A DNA stretch of 64,000 nt from Cyanobacteria bacterium OH_SFB_17 (GTDB lineage Bacteria; Cyanobacteriota; Vampirovibrionia; Gastranaerophilales; Gastranaerophilaceae). Position numbers and translations under genes: made by a program. The DNA lies in contig JAEWYI010000026.1 of NCBI GenBank assembly GCA_023395735.1, forward strand, positions 10,624 through 74,623, read 5' to 3'. Below the pieces are notes generated by a model. The model did not search any database and was not told the origin of the DNA. It saw only the letters and a program-made list of their open reading frames with translations. This document shows, in pieces, positions 32,922 to 42,098 of the stretch (positions within the stretch are counted from its first letter, which is position 1; every line of letters starts with the position of its first letter).

Positions 32922-33722
32922 TCATTGTGAGACAAAATCTTTTTTTATATTTATTGCCATTTTTGTTTTGTTATAAAAAAATTGTTTAACTTCGACAAAA
33001 TTTGCTCTGCCTTCAGAATTATTTTTTATAGCACTTAATTTCCCCCCATATCCGACGACTTCCGGTTCAAATGAATTTAAGTGATAAAATTCTTTTTTCG
33101 CTTTTGAATTAACGCTGTCAAGTGCATCTACAATCTTTTTAACGGTTTCAATTGTTCCTTTATTATCGCCAGACAATATGTTTACTGAATTATAGTTTTT
33201 GAATTTTGTGTTTATAAAATATCTTATGTCGCTTTTTTGTGACCTTGGATGGACGTGAAAAAGAATTTGTCGATTAGTTTTTGTGTTTATTAAGTTTAAA
33301 ATAGCACAATCGTGTGGGGAATTTGTTCCAAGAGGGACGTCTAAACTGCCTTCCAGCCAACCTCCACCAAGGTCCGTATTTGTTATTAATGTCGAAAATC
33401 CATCAGATTTTTGACTTGGACCTTTGTATTCACTTAGTGGGATAGATTTTTTACTTACAGCATATCCATAAAACTTTCTATATAATCTTTCAATTGTTGT
33501 TTTGGGCTCAATTTGTGAGTAGGCTCTGTAATAAATTGCATCTGGGAAACTTATAGGAGTTCTTTTTGCTGATACTTTGGTTTGATTTACTAAAATAATG
33601 TTTTCAATAGCAGCCTTGCTTTCAGGCATAGATGCCCGAGGAGCTTTTGAGCTAATAGGATTTTTGGTATTCGATCTAACAAAAACACCTACTTTATTCA
33701 ATAAAGAAGAAACACTTACCAT
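32922..33722 (-). CDS. CheD-like Cys/His protein, possible deamidase, unknown function
   Basis: The 266-residue protein has a low-complexity N-terminal part (residues 1-60), then a domain with G-G-W-L-E-G-S-L-D-V-P-L-G, P-H-D-C-A-I-L-N-L (Cys139) and F-H-V-H-P-R (His156/His158), and later S-G-D-N-K-G-T and V-V-G-Y-G-G-K. A Cys followed by a His about 17-19 residues later and then a G-G segment recalls the CheD fold shared with CNF1-type glutamine deamidases. This is inference from spacing only. There is no signal peptide. It ends next to the double-GNAT gene and is divergent from ribD. Confidence 0.5.
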   Translation of the reverse strand: MVSVSSLLNKVGVFVRSNTKNPISSKAPRASMPESKAAIENIILVNQTKVSAKRTPISFPDAIYYRAYSQIEPKTTIERLYRKFYGYAVSKKSIPLSEYKGPSQKSDGFSTLITNTDLGGGWLEGSLDVPLGTNSPHDCAILNLINTKTNRQILFHVHPRSQKSDIRYFINTKFKNYNSVNILSGDNKGTIETVKKIVDALDSVNSKAKKEFYHLNSFEPEVVGYGGKLSAIKNNSEGRANFVEVKQFFYNKTKMAINIKKDFVSQ

Positions 33723-33810
33723 ATTTAAATTAAAGCTTATAATTGAAAAAATGTGTCAATTTGTATATGAAATTTTACATAGATTAATACTTTTGAAGTA
33801 AAATGTTTTT

Positions 33811-34911
33811 ATGAATAGTAAAAAATATGAAAAATATATGAAAAAGTGTTTTCGCTTAGCACTAAAAGCCGAAGGGAAAACATCTCCAAATCCTATGGTA
33901 GGTTGTGTTGTTATTGACGATAGCGGAAAGATTTTGTCGACAGGTTATCACAAGCGCTGTGGACTAAGTCACGCCGAGCCTGACGCACTTTCAAAGCTTG
34001 CCCAAGAAGAATCTAAGGGCGCAACTCTAATTGTCAACTTAGAACCGTGTTCTCATTATGGCAAAACACCACCTTGTGCTGATTTAATTGTAAAAAGAGG
34101 GATTAAAAGGATTGTTATAGCTATGCGAGATCCAAATCCTCTTGTGTCTGGCAAAGGCCTTCAAATCTGCAAAAAGGCAGGAATTGAGGTTATAGAGGGT
34201 GTTTTAGAAAAAGAAGCCCAAGAATTGAATGAAGTTTTTATTAAAAATATGACTCAGAATAAAATTTTTGTTGCACTAAAAACGGCATCCACTCTAGATG
34301 GCAAAATTGCTACATCCACAGGGGACTCAAAGTGGATTACCTCTGATAAGGCAAGAGAAGAAGTGCAAAAAGTAAGAAATCGCTATGATGCAATATTAAC
34401 AACAAGTTCAACTGTTCTCGCTGATAATCCATCTCTTACCTGCAGAATGAAAAACGGTAAAAATCCTGTTAGAATCATCCTCGATAGAGAATTTAAAGTT
34501 GATTTGTCTTCGAAAGTTTATAATGAAGACGGAGTAAAAATTTATCTTGTAGTAGATAAAAATATAAATAATTCAAAAATTAATGACGTTCCAGCCCATA
34601 TAGAGGTGATTAAGTGTACTACTAACAATTGTAGGTTGGAATTAGATGAGTTGATGAATGAGCTATATAACAGAGGTGTAAAAAGCCTTCTTGTTGAAGC
34701 CGGTGGAAGTATTGGCGGAGCCTTCATTTCTCAAGGTTTAGTTGATAAAATTTATCATTTTATTGCTCCAAAAGTTTTGTGTGATAATTCAGGTAAAAGC
34801 GTATACGACGGCTTGAACATAAAAGAAATCAGCAATACTCAAAACTTTAAGTTTGTGAATATTGCTGATTTTGGACCTGATTTAATGTTCGTTTATCGCC
34901 CTTTCGGTTAG
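33811..34911 (+). CDS. ribD: bifunctional riboflavin biosynthesis protein RibD
   Basis: RibD deaminates and then reduces the pyrimidine intermediate in riboflavin synthesis. The 366-residue protein has an N-terminal zinc deaminase, with His54-Ala-Glu56 and Cys80/Cys89 in P-C-S-H-Y-G-K-T-P-P-C. The C-terminal reductase begins with K-T-A-S-T-L-D-G-K-I-A and contains L-V-E-A-G-G-S-I-G-G. Both parts are intact. A TAAAAT box ends six bases before the ATG and there is no ribosome binding site, so the transcript may be leaderless. No FMN riboswitch is seen upstream. The stop overlaps the small convergent gene by four bases. Confidence 0.95.
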   Translation: MNSKKYEKYMKKCFRLALKAEGKTSPNPMVGCVVIDDSGKILSTGYHKRCGLSHAEPDALSKLAQEESKGATLIVNLEPCSHYGKTPPCADLIVKRGIKRIVIAMRDPNPLVSGKGLQICKKAGIEVIEGVLEKEAQELNEVFIKNMTQNKIFVALKTASTLDGKIATSTGDSKWITSDKAREEVQKVRNRYDAILTTSSTVLADNPSLTCRMKNGKNPVRIILDREFKVDLSSKVYNEDGVKIYLVVDKNINNSKINDVPAHIEVIKCTTNNCRLELDELMNELYNRGVKSLLVEAGGSIGGAFISQGLVDKIYHFIAPKVLCDNSGKSVYDGLNIKEISNTQNFKFVNIADFGPDLMFVYRPFG

Positions 34912-35150
34912 AACAAGAATGCTCTAATGAAAGGTGAATCGGAGTATCTAGGGTCATTTTCAACTGTAGCCGGTTTAAAAAACTGATTTATTTTGTGAAA
35001 AACATTCTTGTTGATGTTTGTGTCAGTTCTTTTAAACGTAGTGCTATCAGCTGTTTGTACAAAGTTAACATTTTCGTGTTTAGTGAATGTCACTTTGTTT
35101 GAGTGGTTTATATTATATGGGGTAGTAGTTCTTATTGCATTTACTTTCAT
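34908..35150 (-). CDS. small protein with N-terminal M-K-V-N-A-I-R start, unknown function
   Basis: The 80-residue protein begins M-K-V-N-A-I-R and has V-T-F-T-K near residue 22 and N-V-N-F at residues 27-30, resembling the short N-terminal signature of other proteins in the window. The remainder is rich in Asn, Thr and Phe and ends in F-I-R-A-F-L-F. There is no hydrophobic segment. It has a strong promoter (35215-35243) and an AAGGAGG ribosome binding site, so it is probably well expressed. The family is not recognised. Confidence 0.6.
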   Translation of the reverse strand: MKVNAIRTTTPYNINHSNKVTFTKHENVNFVQTADSTTFKRTDTNINKNVFHKINQFFKPATVENDPRYSDSPFIRAFLF

Positions 35151-35214
35151 AATTTACCTCCTTGAGGTTCTCTCTTTTTATTAAGTGTTTTTCTTACACT
35201 TCATTTACACTTTT

Positions 35215-35243
35215 ATTATGCACTATAAAGTTAATTTTGTCAA
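35215..35243 (-). promoter_or_regulatory. strong promoter of the 80-residue gene
   Basis: On the minus strand a consensus TTGACA is followed after exactly 17 bases by CATAAT. The leader of about 55 bases contains a small inverted repeat (AAGTGT / ACACTT). Confidence 0.7.
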
Positions 35244-35329
35244 CCCCTTTGATTAATAATTTTTAAAAAATATTTTTTCCATATATAACAAGGCTTTTGG
35301 GGATAAGTGCCTAAAGTACACTTATTACT

Positions 35330-35507
35330 AGATTGCATAACTTTTCTATTATTATACGATTACCTGATTGGGGGGTTAAGTTTTGTTAAAATATTGCTCA
35401 GGTGATTAATTGTAAAAATATCATTTATTGCGTTTAATATAATTAAATCTTTTTCATACTTCCAGCTATTCTTAATTCCAACAGGGCCAATAGGCCCTTT
35501 TTTTTTG
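35330..35507 (+). ncRNA. candidate noncoding transcript ending in an orphan terminator
   Basis: A + strand terminator (AGGGCC AATA GGCCCT, then nine T, 35483-35507) has no + strand gene upstream: ribD ends at 34911, and dnaE and the 80-residue gene are on the minus strand. AT-rich -10-like boxes lie around 35345-35355. A short RNA of about 100-150 bases is possible. The gap 35151-35539 otherwise holds only the promoter above. Confidence 0.25.
35483..35507 (+). terminator. orphan + strand terminator
   Basis: Six-bp GC-rich stem with an AATA loop and nine T. Confidence 0.75.
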
Positions 35508-35539
35508 TTATAATTGCGTTTGATGTATATTCTATAGGG

Positions 35540-38500
35540 CTAGTTGTCAAGCGACTTTATATTAACGCCCACTTTATTTGAAAAATTCTTTTTTATTGTT
35601 GTGACTAATTCATTAGAAGAATTTACCCAAAAAATAGATGAAGAAATGATTTTTACCGAATCACCATCATTGGATACTTTTATAATAACGGGATCGGAGC
35701 CTGTGTGTGCAACCAAAATATCTTTTAGCGCTACTAATTCTTCGTACGAAATTTCTTCAAGCAATTCAAGAGTCAAAATATTTGAATTTTCAACAGGTTT
35801 TGCAGTTTCCAGCAAAATGCTCACACTTTCTTCATCTCTTCTTGATACTTTGCCTGATATTATAACTTTTTGTTCTGACTGAAGATATGTATCATATTCC
35901 AAAAGTTTTTTATTAAAGCATACAATTTCAATTTTTCCAGTCAAATCTTCAACTGTTAAAAATTTAATAAATTTGCTAGGATCTTTTTTTGTCGGAATCT
36001 GTTTAACAGATGTTATAAGTCCGCAAATTGTAACCATTTTGTCATTAGGGACTTCCGGAATGTCTGAAATTTTGTGTGTCATCAAAAAAGGGAGCTTGTC
36101 TCTAATGCTTGAAAGCGGGTGGCTTGTGACATAGAAACCCAAAAACTCTTTTTCAAATGATTGAATTTGTTTATCATCAAATTCTTCATCGCTTCCACCG
36201 AGCGTAAACACCGGCGCTGCACAATCAAGACCATCAAACAAGCTGCATTGTCCAAGCGCTTTTGCTTGAGCTTCTTTTGTTGCTGTTGAAACTATATATT
36301 CTAAATTGTCCAGAAGTTGCTTTCGACTCTTTTCAATGTTAGAAAATGCGCCTGCTTTTATTAAACCTTCTAAAACCCTTTTGTTTGAACATTTTGAGTC
36401 AACTCGCGTACAGAAATCATATATTGATTCAAAATCGCCGTTAAGCTCGCGCTCTTGTATAATTGCTTCTACAACGACCTCGCCAACTTGTTTAATCGAT
36501 GCCAATCCAAATCTTATGTTGTTTTCATCCGGTGTAAATTCAGAGTATGATTTGTTTATATCAGGAGGAAGGACTTTAATTCCGTGTTTGAGCGCTTCTT
36601 CGATATAAGCTTGGGTTTTATCCTGATCATTTGCAACACTTGAAAGAAGCGCTGAAAGGTATTCAACAGGATAGTGAGCTTTAAGATAAGCCGTCTGGTA
36701 TGCAACAAAAGCATAAGCTGCTGAGTGAGCTCGGTTAAAGCAGTATTCCGCAAATTTTTCAATTTGTTCAAATAATTCTGCTGCCGCTTTTGCACTCATT
36801 CCGTTTTTACCCGAACCCTCAATGAACACATCTTTTTGTTTCGCCATTTCATCAAGCTTCTTTTTACCCATCATACGACGAACCATGTCCGCACCGCCAA
36901 GCGTATAGCCTGCAAGGGTTTGGAAAATTTGCATGATTTGTTCTTGATAAACAATTGTTCCGTATGTATCTTTTAATATAGGTTCTAAAAGTGGGTGAGC
37001 ATATGTAATTTTTTGTCTGCCGTGTTTTCTTTCCACGAAATCTGAAACCATACCTGATTCCAAAGGCCCAGGTCTAAATAATGCAACAAGAGCACCTAAA
37101 TCCTCAAATACGCTAGGTTTCAAATCTCTAACAAGTTTTTTCATCCCTGAAGATTCAAGTTGGAAAACGCCTGAAGTTTCGCCTTTTGTCAACATTTTAT
37201 AAGTTTTTTTGTCGTCAAGCGGAATGTGATTTATGTCGATATCAAGGTTGTGACGTTTTTTAATCAGCTTGATGGTCTTGCTTATAATTGTAAGATTTCG
37301 AAGCCCAAGAAAGTCCATTTTTAACAGACCCAATTTTTCTAAATCAACCATTGGGTATTCTGTTATGATAATTCCTTCTTTTGAAGGCTGAACAGGTACT
37401 ATTTCGTTGAGCGGTTTGTGAGAGATAATTACGCCTGCCGCGTGCATGCCGATGTTGTTTTTAATTCCCTCAATGCTTTTTGCCATATCGACTAGTTTTT
37501 TTATCTGTGGATCAGAATCGTAAAGCTGTTTAAGTTCCATTCCGTCTTGAAGAGCATCATCGATTTTGGCTTTTGGTTCTGCAGGGATTAAAGAAGCGAT
37601 TTTGTTGCTTTCTGCATAAGGAATATCAAAAACTCTGGCAACTCCTTTTAAAGCAGCACGAGCTGCGAATGTTCCAAATGTTATGATTTGGCAAACTTTA
37701 TCGGCCCCATATTTTTTTGCAACGTAATCGATGACTTCTGAGCGTCTTTCAATACAGAAGTCAATATCGACATCGGGCATGCTTATTCTTTCAGGATTCA
37801 AAAATCTTTCAAACAACAGATTGTGCTCAATCGGATCAAGCTCTGTTATGTTAAGCACATAAGCAACTATACTTCCTGCTGCGGAACCTCTTCCCGGACC
37901 GACAGGTATGCCGCTTTCTTTTGCGAAATTGATAAAATCCCACGTGATTAAGAAATAAGCTGAAAAACCCATTTGCTCAATTACGCCGAGTTCATATTTA
38001 ACACGTTCTTCAATTTCAGGCGTAATTTCTTTATATTTCGCTTTTAGCCCTTCTCTGACTTTGTATTCCAAGTAGCTTTCAACGGTGTGTCCTGACGGAA
38101 CATCGTAATCAGGCAAAGGAGCTCTGCCCATTTCTATGATTACATGGCATTTTTCTGCAATCTCAACAGTATTTGCAATCGCTTGTTCAAAAGTTTCGCT
38201 ATCCAGCCATTTGAAGGCATCTCTTAGTTCTGAAACAGTTTTTACATAAAATTCGTTGTTTGGAAAATGAAAACGGTTTTCGTCAGTTTTTAAGGCATTT
38301 GTTTGTAAACACAAAAGCGTGTCATGCCAGTCTGCGTCTTCTTTTCTTAAGTAGTGGGAGTCGTTTGTTATAACAAGTTTTATTCCCAATTCTTTTGCAA
38401 TTCTTATTAAATCAGGGTTAGAACGTTTTTGGATATCCAGTCCATGATCTTGAATTTCAATATAATAGTCTTCTTTGAATAGTTCTTGATATTTTTTTGC

Positions 38501-38968
38501 TGTTTCTTTGGCTTTTTCGAGTTCTTTGTGGAGAATTAAATCGGCTATTTCGCCCTGAACACAAGCTGATAGACAAATTAATCCTTCTGAATTCTCTTTT
38601 ATTAAGTCAAAATTTATTCTTGGTTTGTAATAAAATCCGTCAACGTGTGCTATTGATACAAGTTTTACAAGATTTGCATATCCTTTTTTGTCTTTGGCAA
38701 GTAAAACCAAGTGGTTTAACCTTGTTTTTGATGAATTTTTTTCTTTAATATCGCCTTGATAAACATAAAATTCACAGCCGATAAGTGGTTTTATTCCGTA
38801 TTCTTTGGCGGTTCTGTAAAAATCAATTGCACCGTACATTACTCCGTGATCGGTAATCGCGGCTGCAGGCATGTTGTTTTCTTTTGCAAATTCGCACAAC
38901 TTTTTGAGCTTAATAGCGCCATCAAGCAAAGAGTATTCACTATGTAAATGCAAAGGTACGTACTGCAT
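35540..38968 (-). CDS. dnaE: DNA polymerase III alpha subunit
   Basis: The main replicative polymerase, 1142 residues. The N-terminal PHP domain starts H-L-H-S-E-Y-S-L-L-D-G with His7 and His9. The palm has the G-P-G-R-G-S-A-A-G-S motif (357-366) and the catalytic Asp399 and Asp401 in P-D-V-D-I-D-F. The finger and beta-binding regions are present, and a C-terminal OB-fold (M-V-T-I-C-G-L-I-T-S onwards) ends the protein. The length is normal for the DnaE1 type. It is a single gene; panD lies upstream on the same strand after 45 bases and may share its transcript. Confidence 0.97.
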   Translation of the reverse strand: MQYVPLHLHSEYSLLDGAIKLKKLCEFAKENNMPAAAITDHGVMYGAIDFYRTAKEYGIKPLIGCEFYVYQGDIKEKNSSKTRLNHLVLLAKDKKGYANLVKLVSIAHVDGFYYKPRINFDLIKENSEGLICLSACVQGEIADLILHKELEKAKETAKKYQELFKEDYYIEIQDHGLDIQKRSNPDLIRIAKELGIKLVITNDSHYLRKEDADWHDTLLCLQTNALKTDENRFHFPNNEFYVKTVSELRDAFKWLDSETFEQAIANTVEIAEKCHVIIEMGRAPLPDYDVPSGHTVESYLEYKVREGLKAKYKEITPEIEERVKYELGVIEQMGFSAYFLITWDFINFAKESGIPVGPGRGSAAGSIVAYVLNITELDPIEHNLLFERFLNPERISMPDVDIDFCIERRSEVIDYVAKKYGADKVCQIITFGTFAARAALKGVARVFDIPYAESNKIASLIPAEPKAKIDDALQDGMELKQLYDSDPQIKKLVDMAKSIEGIKNNIGMHAAGVIISHKPLNEIVPVQPSKEGIIITEYPMVDLEKLGLLKMDFLGLRNLTIISKTIKLIKKRHNLDIDINHIPLDDKKTYKMLTKGETSGVFQLESSGMKKLVRDLKPSVFEDLGALVALFRPGPLESGMVSDFVERKHGRQKITYAHPLLEPILKDTYGTIVYQEQIMQIFQTLAGYTLGGADMVRRMMGKKKLDEMAKQKDVFIEGSGKNGMSAKAAAELFEQIEKFAEYCFNRAHSAAYAFVAYQTAYLKAHYPVEYLSALLSSVANDQDKTQAYIEEALKHGIKVLPPDINKSYSEFTPDENNIRFGLASIKQVGEVVVEAIIQERELNGDFESIYDFCTRVDSKCSNKRVLEGLIKAGAFSNIEKSRKQLLDNLEYIVSTATKEAQAKALGQCSLFDGLDCAAPVFTLGGSDEEFDDKQIQSFEKEFLGFYVTSHPLSSIRDKLPFLMTHKISDIPEVPNDKMVTICGLITSVKQIPTKKDPSKFIKFLTVEDLTGKIEIVCFNKKLLEYDTYLQSEQKVIISGKVSRRDEESVSILLETAKPVENSNILTLELLEEISYEELVALKDILVAHTGSDPVIIKVSNDGDSVKIISSSIFWVNSSNELVTTIKKNFSNKVGVNIKSLDN

Positions 38969-39013
38969 ATCCCACTTCCAGTTATAATTTATACAAATTT
39001 TATAATATAAATT

Positions 39014-39361
39014 CTATATTATTTCGTTTTTCTCATTCACCTGAACGATTTTAGGAATAATTTCTTCAGATTCTTCAGGCGTCACAAACGCATAGGTTAC
39101 TATAATGACTTTGTCTCCGATTTGTGCTTTTCTCGCGGCAGCTCCATTCAAGCAAATTTCTCCTGAGTTCGGTTTGCCTTTTATTGTGTAAGTCTGAAAA
39201 CGCTCACCATTGTTGATGTTTAGGATTTCAACTTTTTGTCCTTCTTTTATATTGGCAGCTTTCAGCAATTTTGAATCTATTGTAATAGAGCCGACGTAAT
39301 TAAGGTTCGCATCTGTTACTGTGGCTCTGTGTATTTTTGAATATAAAAACTCTAATAACAT
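39014..39361 (-). CDS. panD: aspartate 1-decarboxylase
   Basis: PanD makes beta-alanine for pantothenate and coenzyme A. The 115-residue proenzyme has the self-cleavage site Gly24-Ser25 in Y-V-G-S, which yields the pyruvoyl cofactor. Other hallmarks are K-I-H-R-A-T-V-T at the start, N-G-A-A-A-R near residues 73-78 and D-K-V-I-I-V-T-Y. The length is slightly shorter than in E. coli. It has a GAGGTG ribosome binding site. It lies upstream of dnaE on the same strand; panC and panB are not in the window. Confidence 0.96.
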   Translation of the reverse strand: MLLEFLYSKIHRATVTDANLNYVGSITIDSKLLKAANIKEGQKVEILNINNGERFQTYTIKGKPNSGEICLNGAAARKAQIGDKVIIVTYAFVTPEESEEIIPKIVQVNEKNEII

Positions 39362-39593
39362 TTTTCACCTCATCCGTTACCATTTTATCAGAAAAAAAGT
39401 TAAAAATAAAATATTTTTAAAAACATTGATATCATTGGTTTTTAACTATATTGTTAAAGACAAATATTACAAAAATGTTACAAATTAAATAGAAAAATTA
39501 AAGATTATCATTAAAATGGTCGATATAAATAGAGTTAGGAAAATGTACAGGGATTGGAAAGACAATCCTGAACAAAATGGAGGCTCGAAAATT

Positions 39594-40571
39594 ATGGGTT
39601 TAGGCGCATCACAAGCAAGATATTTAGGTTTGACAGCAAGACAGTCAAACATTGAATTTCAAGGACAACAAATCAACCAACAAAGAACAGTTTTGGCAAA
39701 CGAATCTTCATCTTACAACGCTCAGTTGTTAAGCATGAATGTTCCAACTGCACCAAATTCAAGCAACTACACAAAAACAAGTTATACTTTTTCTTCAAAT
39801 TCATTAACTTGTTCTCTAGCTTCAGGTGGCGTTGTGTATAATGACAAAACAGGGAAATATACTGTTCCTTATACATACAAAACTACAGAAGATGCAGCAA
39901 AATCAGGATCTGCAACTTATTCAAAATTGACATCAACAACAACTGACCCAACAACTGGTCAGCCTGTTACAACTGTTACCGGTTATTCTACATCATCAGG
40001 GACTAATCTTACTTTAGTAGATGGTTCAGACAAATCTGATGTTTCAAACTTGACATTAATCTTCGGCAGCGATTATGCAAAAGATGATCAAGGTGATCCT
40101 GTTAGCTACTTCAAATACACTTCAAACGGAACCACAAGATATGTTAAGCAGTCTGATTTGGATGAAAAAGCTGATACAGCAACAAACATGCCTTTCTACT
40201 ATGTACAAGAAGATGCAACAGTAACTAAAGATGGTAAATTCGAAAATTGTTCAGTTAACTGGAATGATTCAGGCAGAATGACAAGCTTCTCAGATTCTGA
40301 AGGCAATGAGTATGCATTAAGCACTACAACAACAACAGATGAAAATGCTTACAATGACGCAATGAACCAATACGAATACGACAAGGCAGTTTATGATCAA
40401 CAAATCAATGAAATCAATGCTAAGTTGGATATCGTTCAACAACAAGATAAAACTTTAGAATTGCAACTTAAACAATTAGATACTGAACAAGCTGCAGTAT
40501 CAACAGAAAAAGAAGCAGTAAATAAAGTTATCGAAAAAAATACAGAATCAACTTTTAAAACATTCGCATAA
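39594..40571 (+). CDS. two-domain helical protein with axial (flagellin-like) architecture, unknown function
   Basis: A GGAGG site ten bases upstream of ATG 39594 favours that start (325 residues) over an in-frame ATG at 39516 without one. The N-terminus is helical (M-G-L-G-A-S-Q-A-R-Y-L-G-L-T-A-R-Q). The middle is beta-like and rich in Thr and Ser, and the last 70 residues form a Gln/Lys/Glu coiled coil ending T-F-K-T-F-A. A helical N-terminus and C-terminus around a variable middle is the plan of flagellin, hook-associated and other secreted axial proteins. No signal peptide is present. I have an impression of a family in gut bacteria of unknown function. Confidence 0.55.
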   Translation: MGLGASQARYLGLTARQSNIEFQGQQINQQRTVLANESSSYNAQLLSMNVPTAPNSSNYTKTSYTFSSNSLTCSLASGGVVYNDKTGKYTVPYTYKTTEDAAKSGSATYSKLTSTTTDPTTGQPVTTVTGYSTSSGTNLTLVDGSDKSDVSNLTLIFGSDYAKDDQGDPVSYFKYTSNGTTRYVKQSDLDEKADTATNMPFYYVQEDATVTKDGKFENCSVNWNDSGRMTSFSDSEGNEYALSTTTTTDENAYNDAMNQYEYDKAVYDQQINEINAKLDIVQQQDKTLELQLKQLDTEQAAVSTEKEAVNKVIEKNTESTFKTFA

Positions 40572-40612
40572 AAATTCCCCATACCTACAATTAATGATGT
40601 ACAAATCCATAT

Positions 40613-40637
40613 AGGCCCTTTTCAAAGAAAAGGGCCT
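40613..40637 (+). terminator. terminator after the axial-like gene
   Basis: Perfect 11-bp stem AGGCCCTTTTC / GAAAAGGGCCT with an AAA loop and a T-rich tail. Confidence 0.8.
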
Positions 40638-40652
40638 TTCTTTTGTTAAAAT

Positions 40653-40681
40653 TTGCCAAAACAGCATGTTTTTTGTAAAAT
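40653..40681 (+). promoter_or_regulatory. promoter of the gltD-type gene
   Basis: TTGCCA (40653-40658) and TAAAAT (40676-40681) are spaced by 17 bases. The in-frame TTG start at 40653 therefore overlaps the -35 box and is rejected. Confidence 0.6.
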
Positions 40682-40706
40682 GTTTATGGAATATGGGAGA
40701 AGATTT

Positions 40707-42080
40707 ATGACAGATAGACAAAGACCACACGAGCAAGACCCTAGTATAAGAAGGGGCAACTTTAAAGCTGTTGAAGATAATTTAACTGCAGAACAAGTGA
40801 AATTGGAAGCAAACAGATGTTTGCATTGTAAAAATGCAAGATGCGTTCAGGGGTGCCCTGTAAACATTAACATTCCTGAATTTATCGCGGCTTTGAAAGA
40901 AGATGATGTTGAAAAAGCCGGCGATATAATTAGAGAAACAAGCTTTTTACCTTCAGTTTGCGGAAGAGTTTGTCCGCAAGAAAGACAGTGTGAAGGCAAA
41001 TGTGTTTTAGGAATTAAAGGCCAACCGGTTGCAATCGGAGCATTGGAAAGATATGTTGGAGACAATTCAGAGGCTAAAAATCCTGATATTAAATCTAGCG
41101 GGAAAAAAGTTGCAGTAGTCGGCTCAGGTTGTGCAGGGATTACAGCCGCTGCTGATTTGAGAAAAGAAGGACATGACGTTGTAGTTTTTGAAGCTCTTCA
41201 CAAGCTTGGCGGTGTTTTGAGATACGGAATTCCACCTTTTAGACTTCCAAGAAAATTTTTGGATAGAGAGATTAATACATTAAAGACATTGGGCGTTAAA
41301 TTTAAAACAAACGTCATAGTAGGTAAATCAATAACATTGAAGCAATTAGAAGATGACGGATTTGATGCAGTTTTTATTTGCTCAGGTGCAGGTCTTCCAA
41401 AAATGTTGGGTGTTAACGGTGAAAATTTCAATGGTGTTTATTCGGCAAACGAATTTTTAACCAGAGTCAACCTTATGCAGGCGCATGAAAAAGACACGCC
41501 AACTCCTCTTAAAATCGGAGAAAAAGTTGCGGTTATCGGTGGCGGAAATGTTGCGATGGATGCGGCTAGAACAGCGATTAGAGTCGGAGCAAAAGAAGTT
41601 TACATTGTTTATAGAAGAACAGAAGCTGAGCTTCCTGCTCGTTTAGAAGAAATAAGACATGCCAAAGAAGAAGGAATTGTATTTAAGCTTCTTCACTCTC
41701 CTGTTGAAATACTTGGTGAAGGCGGTTATGTTCAATCAATGAATTTAGAGGTGATGGAACTTGGAGAACCTGATGAAAGCGGAAGAAGACGTCCTGTTTC
41801 AACAGGTGAAATTGTTGAAATGCCTGTCGATACCGTAATTGTTGCATTGGGAACAGGGCCAAATCCAATTATTCAAAAATCTGCCGAAGCAGATGGTTTG
41901 ACATTGGATACAGACAGAAGAGGATATATTGTTGTCGATGCTGATAGCAATCAAACCTCAATACCAATGGTGTTTGCAGGTGGAGACGTGGCTCCAACCG
42001 GTGAATCTAATGCGATTAATGCAATGGGAGCAGGTAAGAGAGCTGCCAAGGCTATTAATGATATGCTTAAAAATAAATAA
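40707..42080 (+). CDS. gltD: glutamate synthase small-subunit-type NADPH oxidoreductase
   Basis: With the start at 40707 (GGAGAAG site) the protein has 457 residues. The N-terminal iron-sulphur domain has C-L-H-C-K-N-A-R-C-V-Q-G-C-P and C-G-R-V-C-P-Q-E-R-Q-C. Next come an FAD Rossmann domain (V-V-G-S-G-C-A-G-I) and an NADPH Rossmann domain (V-I-G-G-G-N-V-A-M-D). This is the family of GltD, homotetrameric GltA and SudA-type proteins. No large subunit lies next to it, so the exact role (glutamate synthase small subunit, or NADPH:ferredoxin-type) is open. It is a single-gene unit, possibly with the exported gene after it. Confidence 0.88.
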   Translation: MTDRQRPHEQDPSIRRGNFKAVEDNLTAEQVKLEANRCLHCKNARCVQGCPVNINIPEFIAALKEDDVEKAGDIIRETSFLPSVCGRVCPQERQCEGKCVLGIKGQPVAIGALERYVGDNSEAKNPDIKSSGKKVAVVGSGCAGITAAADLRKEGHDVVVFEALHKLGGVLRYGIPPFRLPRKFLDREINTLKTLGVKFKTNVIVGKSITLKQLEDDGFDAVFICSGAGLPKMLGVNGENFNGVYSANEFLTRVNLMQAHEKDTPTPLKIGEKVAVIGGGNVAMDAARTAIRVGAKEVYIVYRRTEAELPARLEEIRHAKEEGIVFKLLHSPVEILGEGGYVQSMNLEVMELGEPDESGRRRPVSTGEIVEMPVDTVIVALGTGPNPIIQKSAEADGLTLDTDRRGYIVVDADSNQTSIPMVFAGGDVAPTGESNAINAMGAGKRAAKAINDMLKNK

Positions 42081-42098
42081 TATTGAAAGGTAGTGAAA

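Noticed and set aside
33724..33810. FMN riboswitch upstream of ribD
   Set aside because: The gap is only 88 bases and lacks the conserved RFN element segments; the start may even be leaderless.
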